A DNA stretch of 14,235 nt from CAMEON01 sp045531965 (GCA_045531965.1 JAZSFA010000074.1:1-14235), one strand, 5' to 3'. Positions 5,800 through 12,143 are shown, numbered from the stretch's first letter. Notes: generated by a model not told the origin, from the sequence alone. A program made the numbers and translations.

Positions 5800-6635
5800 G
5801 AAAGACCATGGAAGGTCAGTTGTCTATCTTCGATATCGTCATTGACCGCGAGGTGGAAGCTCCCGTCGTGAAACCTTCTGTCCCAGTGGTTGCGGAACCT
5901 GTTCGTGTGGAACAGCCGGATCGCAATTTGTGTCCCTACAAGGCGCCTTCCGTGAACGATATCATCAAGCGTATCGACTCTGCCGCATACAAAGTGGATC
6001 GTAGCCAGCTAATCTCCGATGTGTTTGAGTGCGGAGCAATCAGCATTTCCAACGCCGTGGACTTCACACAGCAGGAACAGCGGGAGGAGCGATACAAGCA
6101 GATCATGAATAAGTATCAGCTTGCCGAGCGGGAGCTCCTGTCGGACATTTTCGGCATGATCTATATGCTCCTGTCCTCGGTCGTTTACGATAACGGACAG
6201 TTCAGCGATTACCTCGGAGAGCTGTTCATGCGGTGTAATCAGGGCAATTCCAAAGCGGGGCAATACTTCACGCCCTACCACATCTCACAGTTCATGGCGA
6301 AAGCAGCCATTGGAGACGATGCGGTACAGAAAGCGGAGGATGTCGGGATCCTGACCGTCTGTGACCCCTGTTGCGGTGGTGGCGGCATGATGATCGCGGC
6401 GTTGGACACACTCAAAAACGATTACGGCATCAACTATGCCCGCCATTGTTTCATGGAGTGTAGTGTTATCGACCTTCGCTGTGTCCATATGACCTACTTA
6501 CAGCTTGCCTTGGCGGGTGTTCCGGCCATCATCAAGCATCAAAATTCACTTACGCGGGAGCTCTGGAGCATCTGGAAGACTCCCGCTTTTGTTTTTCAGT
6601 ACACGCGCTTTTGTCAATTTGAAAATTACGCTTAA
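5796..6635 (+). CDS. N-6 DNA methylase-like protein lacking motif IV
   Basis: This 279-aa protein is related to HsdM-type adenine methyltransferases. AGQYFTPYHISQFMAKA (about residues 154-170) corresponds to the SAM-proximal GQ-YTP motif X. DPCCGGGGMMIA (190-201) is motif I, the SAM-binding glycine loop. ECSVIDLRCVHMTYLQLALA (221-240) matches the following helix. The catalytic motif IV, NPP(Y/F), is not present downstream; the chain ends soon after SLTRELWSIWKTPAFVFQYT. Related element-borne proteins that I recall also end there, so this may be a natural short SAM-binding form rather than a truncation. Residues 7-12 (GQLSIF) resemble a beta-clamp-binding peptide. ATG 5796 overlaps the previous stop and has GAGGTGG before it. 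It may protect element DNA or bind SAM without methylating. Confidence 0.75.
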   Translation: MRKTMEGQLSIFDIVIDREVEAPVVKPSVPVVAEPVRVEQPDRNLCPYKAPSVNDIIKRIDSAAYKVDRSQLISDVFECGAISISNAVDFTQQEQREERYKQIMNKYQLAERELLSDIFGMIYMLLSSVVYDNGQFSDYLGELFMRCNQGNSKAGQYFTPYHISQFMAKAAIGDDAVQKAEDVGILTVCDPCCGGGGMMIAALDTLKNDYGINYARHCFMECSVIDLRCVHMTYLQLALAGVPAIIKHQNSLTRELWSIWKTPAFVFQYTRFCQFENYA

Positions 6636-6647
6636 AGGAGAACGATT

Positions 6648-6887
6648 ATGGAAATTGGATTTACATTTGAAAACAGCGGTATGAAGCTCATTTGTCTCGT
6701 TTTCTATGCCCTCGGAAAAAGAAACGTCGGCCTCTTTCAGCGTGTCAGCGATGGGATATACATCACCGCGCGAAACACGTCGAAAGAGGCCAACGGCTCA
6801 TATTCATGGGCTTGGGGGCATTACTTCAAGGGGCGTGAGGAGGCAGAGAGGGATTACAAGAAGAGGTTGGAGGAGATATGTCAATGA
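6648..6887 (+). CDS. Hypothetical protein, 79 aa
   Basis: This is an unrecognised small protein that reads well as an ordinary gene of the operon. AAAGGAG lies 12-18 nt upstream of ATG 6648, and the gap after the methylase-like gene is 12 nt. The N-terminal part is hydrophobic but too short and mixed to be a confident membrane helix (SGMKLICLVFYALG). The C-terminus is basic/acidic helix (REEAERDYKKRLEEICQ). Its stop (6885-6887) overlaps the start of a following gene (ATG 6878 or 6884, with GGAGGAG at 6869-6875). That following gene is interrupted, so this is the last intact gene of the + operon. Confidence 0.65.
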   Translation: MEIGFTFENSGMKLICLVFYALGKRNVGLFQRVSDGIYITARNTSKEANGSYSWAWGHYFKGREEAERDYKKRLEEICQ

Positions 6888-6955
6888 ACAAATTATTGAA
6901 AAATGTTGTAACTTTTATAAGCCTAATTGAACTTCAATATAAATTGTTTCTTTGA
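6878..6955 (+). pseudogene. Start of a lost operon gene, 25-codon remnant
   Basis: ATG 6878 (or 6884) has a good GGAGGAG at 6869-6875 and overlaps the preceding stop exactly as other genes in this operon do. From about 6888 the base composition becomes strongly AT-rich and the frame closes after 25 codons (MSMNKLLKNV, then a Leu/Phe-rich end). The simplest reading is that the AT-rich segment replaced or interrupted the next operon gene just after its start. It could also be a genuine tiny peptide. Confidence 0.35.
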
Positions 6956-7158
6956 TAAACAATCCTAAGCCAACTTTCATTACTTAGTTTGCTTATTTCA
7001 CTTACGCAAGTATTTAGGTTTGTTAACACTATTCACCTTCTTTGTTTTAGGTAAAATAGAAGCGAGCCAGATACCAGATACAAGGGATAAAACATGGTTC
7101 GAGTAATAATCAAATTCCAACTTCTTTTTTTCTAAATCTTTCAGTCTATTCTAAATTT
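6956..7158. other. AT-rich non-coding stretch, no gene recognised
   Basis: No ORF with a credible ribosome binding site is seen here on either strand. It holds a tandem CAGATAC pair near 7068-7081 and scattered A/T runs. It may be remnant DNA from the insertion that created the cargo island. Confidence 0.4.
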
Positions 7159-7193
7159 TAAGGCGATAATCACAACTTGCGATTATCGCCTTA
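7159..7193 (-). terminator. Strong hairpin downstream of the cargo operon
   Basis: The arms TAAGGCGATAATC (7159-7171) and GATTATCGCCTTA (7181-7193) are perfect 13-bp complements around a 9-nt loop. The hairpin lies 10 nt beyond the stop of the 71-aa gene, where a terminator is expected. No clean T run follows on either strand, so it may work as an RNA stabiliser or an imperfect terminator. Confidence 0.5.
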
Positions 7194-7202
7194 GTACTCT
7201 AA

Positions 7203-7418
7203 TCAATCTTTTTTTATAAAAATAGCAGAGTTTATTAAATTTTCGTTAATTTGTTCCAATTCCTTATATAGTGTATCTAATGTTTCGGTTTCTTTGTCTA
7301 ATTTTACTTTAATTATTTTGATTCTTGTTTTATCAGCCATATGGTAATATGACTTGCTGCTTTTTTCACTTTTTCCATTTGTTTCTATTATCTCATTTTT
7401 CTCTCTTGGGTAGTCCAT
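7203..7418 (-). CDS. Small charged protein coupled to the GAF-like membrane protein, 71 aa
   Basis: This is an unrecognised protein of 71 aa starting MDYPREKNEIIE. ATG 7418 is preceded on this strand by AGGAGGA (7424-7430) with about 5 nt spacing; the longer in-frame start at 7502 has no such support. The first 26 nt overlap the end of the upstream gene, so the two products are translationally coupled and probably act together. The N-terminal third is basic and polar, and the C-terminal part (KVKLDKETETLDTLYKELEQ and onward) is a likely coiled coil ending in IFIKKD. There is no membrane segment. A regulatory or effector partner of the membrane protein is plausible, but no function is assigned. 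Confidence 0.6.
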   Translation of the reverse strand: MDYPREKNEIIETNGKSEKSSKSYYHMADKTRIKIIKVKLDKETETLDTLYKELEQINENLINSAIFIKKD

Positions 7419-8364
7419 CCTTATCCTCCTTACTTGCAGGCATTGCTTTGAGTGCTTTTTCCATTTTGAAAAGTAATAGTGCCAATTGAGTATATGGTGC
7501 AAAAAAACGATCTACATAGTTACGTATGGTTTTTCTGTCATCAGATATGCTACATCCATTTTTACATACAATCTCTAATAGGCCAACCATTTTGGTGGCT
7601 TGTTTAGATTCGCAAACTATCGGTATCCCAATATACTGTTCGTAATCATACTCCTTATCAGAACGCATCAAAAAATGTTCCTTAATTTCTTTTGAATTCA
7701 TAAGAATGATTACATCTGAACTATTATTAATGAACAATTTCGCATCAAAATACTGTTCTTTGGACTCAAGATCTCTATTTTTTTTCAGTATCTTAGGGGG
7801 CCTTTCGGAAGGATTATAATATGCACACAAATTTACATATCGATGTACTTTCCCTCTTGTTCCTCTTTCAGTTATTTTAACACAACATACCTCTATATCA
7901 ATTATGCCAGCAGAGGTAGTTTTGACACAAAGTTCCTTCAATATGCAAGTATATATTTCCTTGCATATCAAGGAACTTGCCAAATCAAAATTCCATGTAC
8001 TACAATCAATTCTTGCATTATCAATAATTTCATGGATTTGCATATTAGTACGATCTGCACTAATCTTGCAAAGTGCCGATAGTCCCCGTATTGCATTATC
8101 ATAAACCTTAGCACTCTTAATCCATGTGTCGATATCTTTTTTTAATTCATCATTTCTTTTTATTAGGTTTGCATCAGCTATTGCATAAAATATTAAACAT
8201 AAAATATATACTGCAAAAAAAACAAGCGTTATTGTTCCCAATATCCAAGACTTCTCATTTTGACTGAAGAAAACACTAGCTAAAGTGGCAATTGTTAAAC
8301 TTATTACGCCGTTTATTACAGCTTTAACTGGAGGACGATTAAAGAAAATTTTCAATTCATTCAT
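7393..8364 (-). CDS. Two-TM protein with a GAF-like sensor domain
   Basis: From ATG 8364 the product is 323 aa. Two hydrophobic helices (about residues 13-34 and 40-62) form a hairpin anchor. A charged helical linker follows (about 63-110). The remainder, around 115-305, has a GAF-like pattern: an entry helix, strand-rich middle, then YIGIPIVCESKQATKMVGLL and EIVCKNG, and a closing helix with YVDRFFAPYTQLALLLF. GAF domains usually bind small ligands or sense redox/nucleotide state; the ligand here is unknown. The frame is open to a TTG at 8442, but the promoter at 8402-8430 would place that start upstream of transcription, so ATG 8364 is chosen despite a weak binding site (AGG, 13 nt upstream). 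Its AT-rich composition differs from both flanks. The cargo position suggests a host-benefit or anti-phage role, which is inference. Confidence 0.65.
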   Translation of the reverse strand: MNELKIFFNRPPVKAVINGVISLTIATLASVFFSQNEKSWILGTITLVFFAVYILCLIFYAIADANLIKRNDELKKDIDTWIKSAKVYDNAIRGLSALCKISADRTNMQIHEIIDNARIDCSTWNFDLASSLICKEIYTCILKELCVKTTSAGIIDIEVCCVKITERGTRGKVHRYVNLCAYYNPSERPPKILKKNRDLESKEQYFDAKLFINNSSDVIILMNSKEIKEHFLMRSDKEYDYEQYIGIPIVCESKQATKMVGLLEIVCKNGCSISDDRKTIRNYVDRFFAPYTQLALLLFKMEKALKAMPASKEDKDGLPKREK

Positions 8365-8401
8365 ACAACTTGTCAAACCTCGCAAAAATATTATTCGACT
8401 A

Positions 8402-8430
8402 ATTATAACATAAAAAGCTGATTTTGACAA
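8402..8430 (-). promoter_or_regulatory. Near-consensus sigma-70-type promoter of the cargo operon
   Basis: On the - strand, TTGTCA (8425-8430) and TATAAT (8402-8407) are separated by exactly 17 nt. The -10 is perfect and the -35 matches 5 of 6 positions. Transcription would begin near 8395 and reach ATG 8364 after about 30 nt. This gives the two-gene cargo its own expression, independent of both flanking operons. Confidence 0.75.
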
Positions 8431-8490
8431 GAGATTAATCAATAATTAATGCCATATATTGCTTAAAAACAGCACTTCATATTAACAACT

Positions 8491-8504
8491 CATAAATATT
8501 TATG
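8491..8504. repeat. 14-bp perfect palindrome
   Basis: CATAAATATTTATG is its own reverse complement. It lies about 60 nt upstream of the cargo promoter's -35. It could be an operator for a dimeric regulator, but AT-rich palindromes of this size also arise by chance. Confidence 0.35.
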
Positions 8505-8589
8505 TTCATGATGACAGCGATGCTTTCTTAGCAGTATCTATATGCAGTAAAGTTGTGGTAAATATTAGGCTAAGTTGGGAGAGTGGCGA

Positions 8590-8656
8590 TTAGGCGTGTG
8601 CTTGTCTTGATACAAGTCGAGCTCGCTGCGCTCGCCCGAGACAAGCACACGCCTAA
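8590..8656. repeat. Inverted repeat with nick-like hairpin; putative rolling-circle origin
   Basis: Perfect 18-bp arms (TTAGGCGTGTGCTTGTCT at 8590-8607; its complement at 8639-8656) flank 31 nt. Straddling the left arm's end is a mini-hairpin, CTTGT (8601-8605) and ACAAG (8612-8616), whose loop is CTTGAT. The bases CTTGATA (8606-8612) equal the nick-site core CTTG/ATA of phiX174- and pC194-type rolling-circle origins. A GC-rich nested palindrome (CGAGC...GCTCG) occupies the interior. The position, about 140 nt beyond the 3' end of a YxxxY HUH Rep gene, supports an origin. CTTGATA alone also occurs elsewhere in the window, so it is the structural setting that carries weight. Confidence 0.55.
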
Positions 8657-8699
8657 AACTGCAAAGTACCGCAATAAACGGAAAACGGCGCACAGACGG

Positions 8700-8741
8700 A
8701 AGCGGAGTCGCCCGCTGAGCCGCTTGGGCGGACTTCCGCTT
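8700..8741. repeat. Second, imperfect hairpin between origin-like repeat and rep
   Basis: AAGCGGAGTCGCCC (8700-8713) pairs with GGGCGGACTTCCGCTT (8726-8741) with two small bulges around a 12-nt loop. An alternative pairing uses CCGCTT at 8720-8725 with AAGCGG at 8700-8705. No long T run follows on either strand (only TTTT on +), so a structural role in replication (second-strand origin or packaging hairpin) is as likely as termination of rep. Nearby, TGATACC occurs twice (8754-8760, 8765-8771). Confidence 0.45.
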
Positions 8742-8794
8742 TTACCGTCGTGCTGATACCGTTTTGATACCCGATTATTAGCGCGTTCCTCCTT

Positions 8795-9793
8795 TCAGTT
8801 AGACTTGCGAAGCTGCTTGATGGTATCCAGACTCACAGGCCCCACCAATACACCATTGTCGAAGCACAGAAAATCATCGTAGAGCAGGAGTTTCTGATCC
8901 TCCATGCCCACCGTGCATACCACGTCATCCTCCAGAATGTCCGAAATGAAGTATTGAGCAAGCCCTCGCGAATAAACGATCTTCTCCCCGGACTTGTCGA
9001 TGTACTTCATGATGTACGCCAGAGCCTCGCCTTTGCGGTGGATATCGTCGAAACGTTCAAAATCACATCGTCCAAACTTCTCCAAGAAGTAGGTGTTTTG
9101 CCAGATGGTCTGTCGCTTGTGTGTGTTGAAATTGTAATCATTGAACGCCAAAAGCATCCCGGGCATAGTGCCATCTGGGATATGAAAAATGCCGTGGAAG
9201 TGCAGGCGATCCTTTTTGGGCGAGCGCTCCCAAACGCCGATGTATTTCCATTCCTTGCGCGAACATAGGTGACTCAAACAGTTTCGTAGTCCCTTCCGAA
9301 AGGACTGCTCGGTATGGAGTTTGCTGTCGTAGGTGAAGGTCACGAAGTAGTTAAAATCCTGCAAATTGGCCTTGCGACACATACGGATCCTACGGCAGAT
9401 CAGGTTCCGTTGCTTTCGTTCCAGGTTCTCATTAACGTATTTCTCAGCTTCCTGCTCGCTCTTGAAATATGGCCTCATAGCCTCTAAAATTAGTCGCCTA
9501 CGCTCATTTCGCTTGACATATTGGTATTTGATATATAGCTCTTCAAAGAGCTCCTTGCGGGTTATTTTGCGCTTGCGCGCGGCCTGTACTTTTACGGTGG
9601 CTTCCTTCGGAGCCGCATTATTATTTTCATCCTCCTGCTTTTCTTGATCGTTAGTCTCATTAACTTCTTCATGTTCGGTTACAGTATTGATTTCCTCAAT
9701 CGCTTTCAACCGTGGCTTGGCAGGACGTGTTGAGTGAGGAATCGCAATATAATGACTTCCGTCAAAATAGACTTTGGCTTCTTCATATGCCAT
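8795..9793 (-). CDS. HUH-family rolling-circle replication initiator (Rep), YxxxY type
   Basis: This 332-aa protein has the three motifs of HUH endonucleases in order. Motif I is FVTFTYD (150-156). Motif II is RLHFHGIFH (H198-F-H200, the metal-binding pair). Motif III is AYIMKYIDK (Y260-xxx-Y264, then K267). Two tyrosines four apart put it with superfamily I Reps such as phiX174 gpA and P2 A, which nick one strand, join to its 5' end and drive rolling-circle replication. Residues 35-65 are an acidic, probably disordered segment. A basic region follows (71-140) that may bind DNA. No helicase domain follows, so a host helicase would be needed. ATG 9793 has GGAGGTGATC just upstream. It lies 51 nt after the Zot-like gene on the same strand. 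A relaxase-like role in transfer is an alternative. Confidence 0.85.
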   Translation of the reverse strand: MAYEEAKVYFDGSHYIAIPHSTRPAKPRLKAIEEINTVTEHEEVNETNDQEKQEDENNNAAPKEATVKVQAARKRKITRKELFEELYIKYQYVKRNERRRLILEAMRPYFKSEQEAEKYVNENLERKQRNLICRRIRMCRKANLQDFNYFVTFTYDSKLHTEQSFRKGLRNCLSHLCSRKEWKYIGVWERSPKKDRLHFHGIFHIPDGTMPGMLLAFNDYNFNTHKRQTIWQNTYFLEKFGRCDFERFDDIHRKGEALAYIMKYIDKSGEKIVYSRGLAQYFISDILEDDVVCTVGMEDQKLLLYDDFLCFDNGVLVGPVSLDTIKQLRKSN

Positions 9794-9806
9794 AAGATCA
9801 CCTCCG

Positions 9807-9850
9807 GTGTTAGATTTTACGGCACCGGATCGGCGTGTTAAATTTTACGG
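9807..9850. repeat. Direct repeat between the Zot-like and rep genes
   Basis: GTGTTAGATTTTACGG (9807-9822) and GTGTTAAATTTTACGG (9835-9850) match in 15 of 16 positions with a 28-nt period. The right copy includes the stop codon of the Zot-like gene (9845-9847); the left copy abuts the rep ribosome binding site. It may be a small tandem duplication or a binding site controlling rep. Confidence 0.5.
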
Positions 9851-11986
9851 AGTTCCGGTGCCCTTATAAAGAGAATTGATAAAATAGCTATTCTGCATTT
9901 TCAGTTCCTCCACAGTTGCTTTTTCGGTTTGGTAAGTTAGGTAATCGTGAAGCCCCATCTTGGACTTCTTGGCCATGTCGTTAAAGTAATCGCTGAAGCA
10001 GTCGGTAGAAAATCGGTTCGCGTAAATCTTTTGGTTCATCAGGAAGTATCGTTTTTTCTCCACGTTTCCGTCCTGTGTTCCACGCTCTTTCTCAATCTTG
10101 GAAATGCTATACCCGTATCGGTTATAGGTCGTGACGTAGTGTCGATAGATCGCTGCTGTGACTGATTTGAGGATATGCACCAATAACGTGTTATCCCCGC
10201 GCCTATGCCGGAAGTCGTAATAGAGAGCCATAAACCGCCCAAACAGCCATTCCTGCACCATTTCCTCAATCGTAAAGAACGGCAAAGCAAGCCGCTGTTC
10301 ACCGGAGGACACGATATGAACGATATCGCAAAGGTCGCGCGCATCTGCTCCCCAACTCTCGGGTCTCTGCTCATCGGTAAAGACCTTGATAAACGGAAAG
10401 TGATCCACCGTTGCCGAGTGTCGGCACATCTTTAGCCAGGCATTGAATAGATCATTCTTCTGATTTGTTTCGTCCTGACCCTTCTTGACCTCCTTCAGCT
10501 CCAGATTGTTGCCACGCTCCTTGCCGACCTCGGTAATTGCCACCACGCCGAACTCAAAGCTACCCGCCTTCTCGTTGTTCTCCACCACCTTCTTACCGAG
10601 ACGGAGAACGTCAAAGTCAAGGATATGTGCGTAGCGGCTATTCTTGCCGTAGTCGAAGCGGAAGAAGTCATAGTCCCACATAGGGAAATTGCCCGCATCC
10701 AAAAAGCGGTTGTCGGTGCGGATGGAGTAGTTGGAAATGATGAGCGAGGATTGCATGACATAAATAAAGTAGGCTTGGGCGTAGGTTTCCAGCACATCGA
10801 ACAAGTTGGCTCGGGTGAGACCATTTTCATAATTCATTCCGTACCGTTCCGTGTCGTAATTGTAAAGCTGTAGGTTGCTATCCCCATGCTTGCCGTATCT
10901 CTGTTCCTTCAATCGTACCCACGCCTTGACGGTCGCGAGGTTATACACCGTCCCGAACTCTATACATCGCCGCAGCTCCATCTCAAAGCACACCCACGGA
11001 AAATACGGAAATTTCATGTCGTTCCTTTGAAGTATGTCCAATGCCTTTTGGCGGAACATGACTTCTTGGGACAAAGCCATGTCCGTAATTATGGTCGTCT
11101 TCTTCATCCCCATTGATCCACAGGTCATAGACACAATAGGCAACTCATTGATGAAACCACAGTTTCGCGCTTCCATGTGCTGGAGCTTGGCCAGGGCTAC
11201 TGTTTTGCGGAAATTCAAGAAGATGGCACATGGGATGATGAGCAGGATCCACGCGGGGACGTGGTGGTAGATCACCAACAGATCTACAAGCAGCTTGCCA
11301 AATTGGATGTAAAGGGTGTCGAGGCGGTAAGACACGGCGAAGAAAAAGTAGTATGCCAGAAACTCTACCACGATGGTAACGATGTTCAGGCTACACACCC
11401 AAATCAAGGATAGGATAACCACTAGAAAGATGTGTTCCTTAACAAAGGCAATATAGCCTAAAACAAACCGTTTCACTGGCTGATAGTACGCCTGTGCATA
11501 CCGTTTGAAAAGTACCAGTGGAACTGTATCTTGGTTGTGCTTCGTATTACCGCTACGGTAGAGTTGCTTGACTGCTACCGCCAGTATCAGCACACACGGG
11601 AGCAGTACCAATCCCGCCTTTGTGACCACTTCCAGCTTTTCAGCAAACGCAATTCCATATGCGCGGAGATTTTCAATATCGAAAAGTCTTGATAGGTATT
11701 CTCCCACACTCGCCCAGAACGCCGCCCATTCCTCGGGGATGAGCCGCCACGGCATGACCTCCGAGAAGTTATTGACGGTGGGCATAGTATAGTTCGGGAT
11801 CCCAAGGAGCAAACAGAAAAAGAACTTGATGGACAGACCAAAGTCCCGGAACGCTTCGCCCATGCGGAGGTAGGGCCTTTGAAATGTGGTCGCGGCTTGC
11901 CATACCGTCCATGCAAATACCGCCAATGTAATGAGCCAATTAAGAGCCGTAAGTCGTTTCTGTCTCTGCTTCAGATGTTTCTTCAT
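9845..11986 (-). CDS. Zot/FtsK-like membrane P-loop ATPase
   Basis: This 713-aa protein has a hydrophobic N-terminal half (helices about 13-33, 50-66, 120-140, two within 185-220, and 232-257) followed by a cytoplasmic ATPase domain. The P-loop is CGSMGMKKTT (289-298); the glycine normally before the lysine is K295. A Walker-B-like strand is FGVVAITEVG (479-488). RHSATVDHFPFIKVFTDEQR (522-541), followed by R550, resembles the RH...Q...R segment of Zot/pI proteins in the FtsK-HerA superfamily. Zot/pI drives filamentous phage assembly through the membrane; FtsK/TcpA relatives pump DNA. Usual Zot proteins carry the ATPase first and one TM later, so this order is nearer to coupling proteins. ATG 11986 has AGGGAG 8 nt upstream. 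Its first 47 nt overlap the 66-aa gene. Confidence 0.65.
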   Translation of the reverse strand: MKKHLKQRQKRLTALNWLITLAVFAWTVWQAATTFQRPYLRMGEAFRDFGLSIKFFFCLLLGIPNYTMPTVNNFSEVMPWRLIPEEWAAFWASVGEYLSRLFDIENLRAYGIAFAEKLEVVTKAGLVLLPCVLILAVAVKQLYRSGNTKHNQDTVPLVLFKRYAQAYYQPVKRFVLGYIAFVKEHIFLVVILSLIWVCSLNIVTIVVEFLAYYFFFAVSYRLDTLYIQFGKLLVDLLVIYHHVPAWILLIIPCAIFLNFRKTVALAKLQHMEARNCGFINELPIVSMTCGSMGMKKTTIITDMALSQEVMFRQKALDILQRNDMKFPYFPWVCFEMELRRCIEFGTVYNLATVKAWVRLKEQRYGKHGDSNLQLYNYDTERYGMNYENGLTRANLFDVLETYAQAYFIYVMQSSLIISNYSIRTDNRFLDAGNFPMWDYDFFRFDYGKNSRYAHILDFDVLRLGKKVVENNEKAGSFEFGVVAITEVGKERGNNLELKEVKKGQDETNQKNDLFNAWLKMCRHSATVDHFPFIKVFTDEQRPESWGADARDLCDIVHIVSSGEQRLALPFFTIEEMVQEWLFGRFMALYYDFRHRRGDNTLLVHILKSVTAAIYRHYVTTYNRYGYSISKIEKERGTQDGNVEKKRYFLMNQKIYANRFSTDCFSDYFNDMAKKSKMGLHDYLTYQTEKATVEELKMQNSYFINSLYKGTGTP

Positions 11987-12140
11987 TGGTCACGCTCCCT
12001 TCGTAAATTTCTGTGATTTGTTCCGTCACTTCCTCCGTAAACACAGAGGGCAGCCGACTCCCCGTGAACACGAGATAGCCGACTGCCCAAAGGATCACGG
12101 CAAGGAGAATGACAGCAAATATTCTCTTAGCCGTTTTCAT
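11940..12140 (-). CDS. Small single-TM protein, 66 aa
   Basis: This unrecognised protein has a hydrophobic helix at about residues 7-26 (IFAVILLAVILWAVGYLVF) after a basic N-terminus (MKTAKR), then an acidic Thr/Glu-rich tail. It could be a membrane-anchored accessory protein or, given the setting, a minor structural protein of an extrusion apparatus. A small major coat protein is less likely because the hydrophobic helix comes first with no leader. ATG 12140 has AAGGAGG inside the end of the upstream gene, with a gap of 3 nt. Its 3' end overlaps the start of the ATPase gene by 47 nt, so the order secreted protein, this, ATPase is tightly coupled. Confidence 0.65.
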   Translation of the reverse strand: MKTAKRIFAVILLAVILWAVGYLVFTGSRLPSVFTEEVTEQITEIYEGSVTNEETSEAETETTYGS

Positions 12141-12143
12141 GCG

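Larger units (their letters stand above)
6888..8585. other. AT-rich inserted segment (cargo island)
   Basis: Base composition drops abruptly at about 6888 and rises again near 8585. The segment is about two thirds A/T, against roughly half on either side. It begins just inside the start of a + strand operon gene and ends next to the origin-like repeat at 8590. It contains a self-contained - strand operon. No transposase, integrase or target-site duplication is visible at either edge. The boundaries are approximate, since they rest on composition and on the broken gene. Confidence 0.6.

Noticed and set aside
6920..8571. AGCCTAAT (6920-6927) and ATTAGGCT (8564-8571) as terminal inverted repeats of the AT-rich segment
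   Set aside because: They are only 8 bp, not at the composition edges, with no flanking duplication or transposase; chance is a sufficient explanation.
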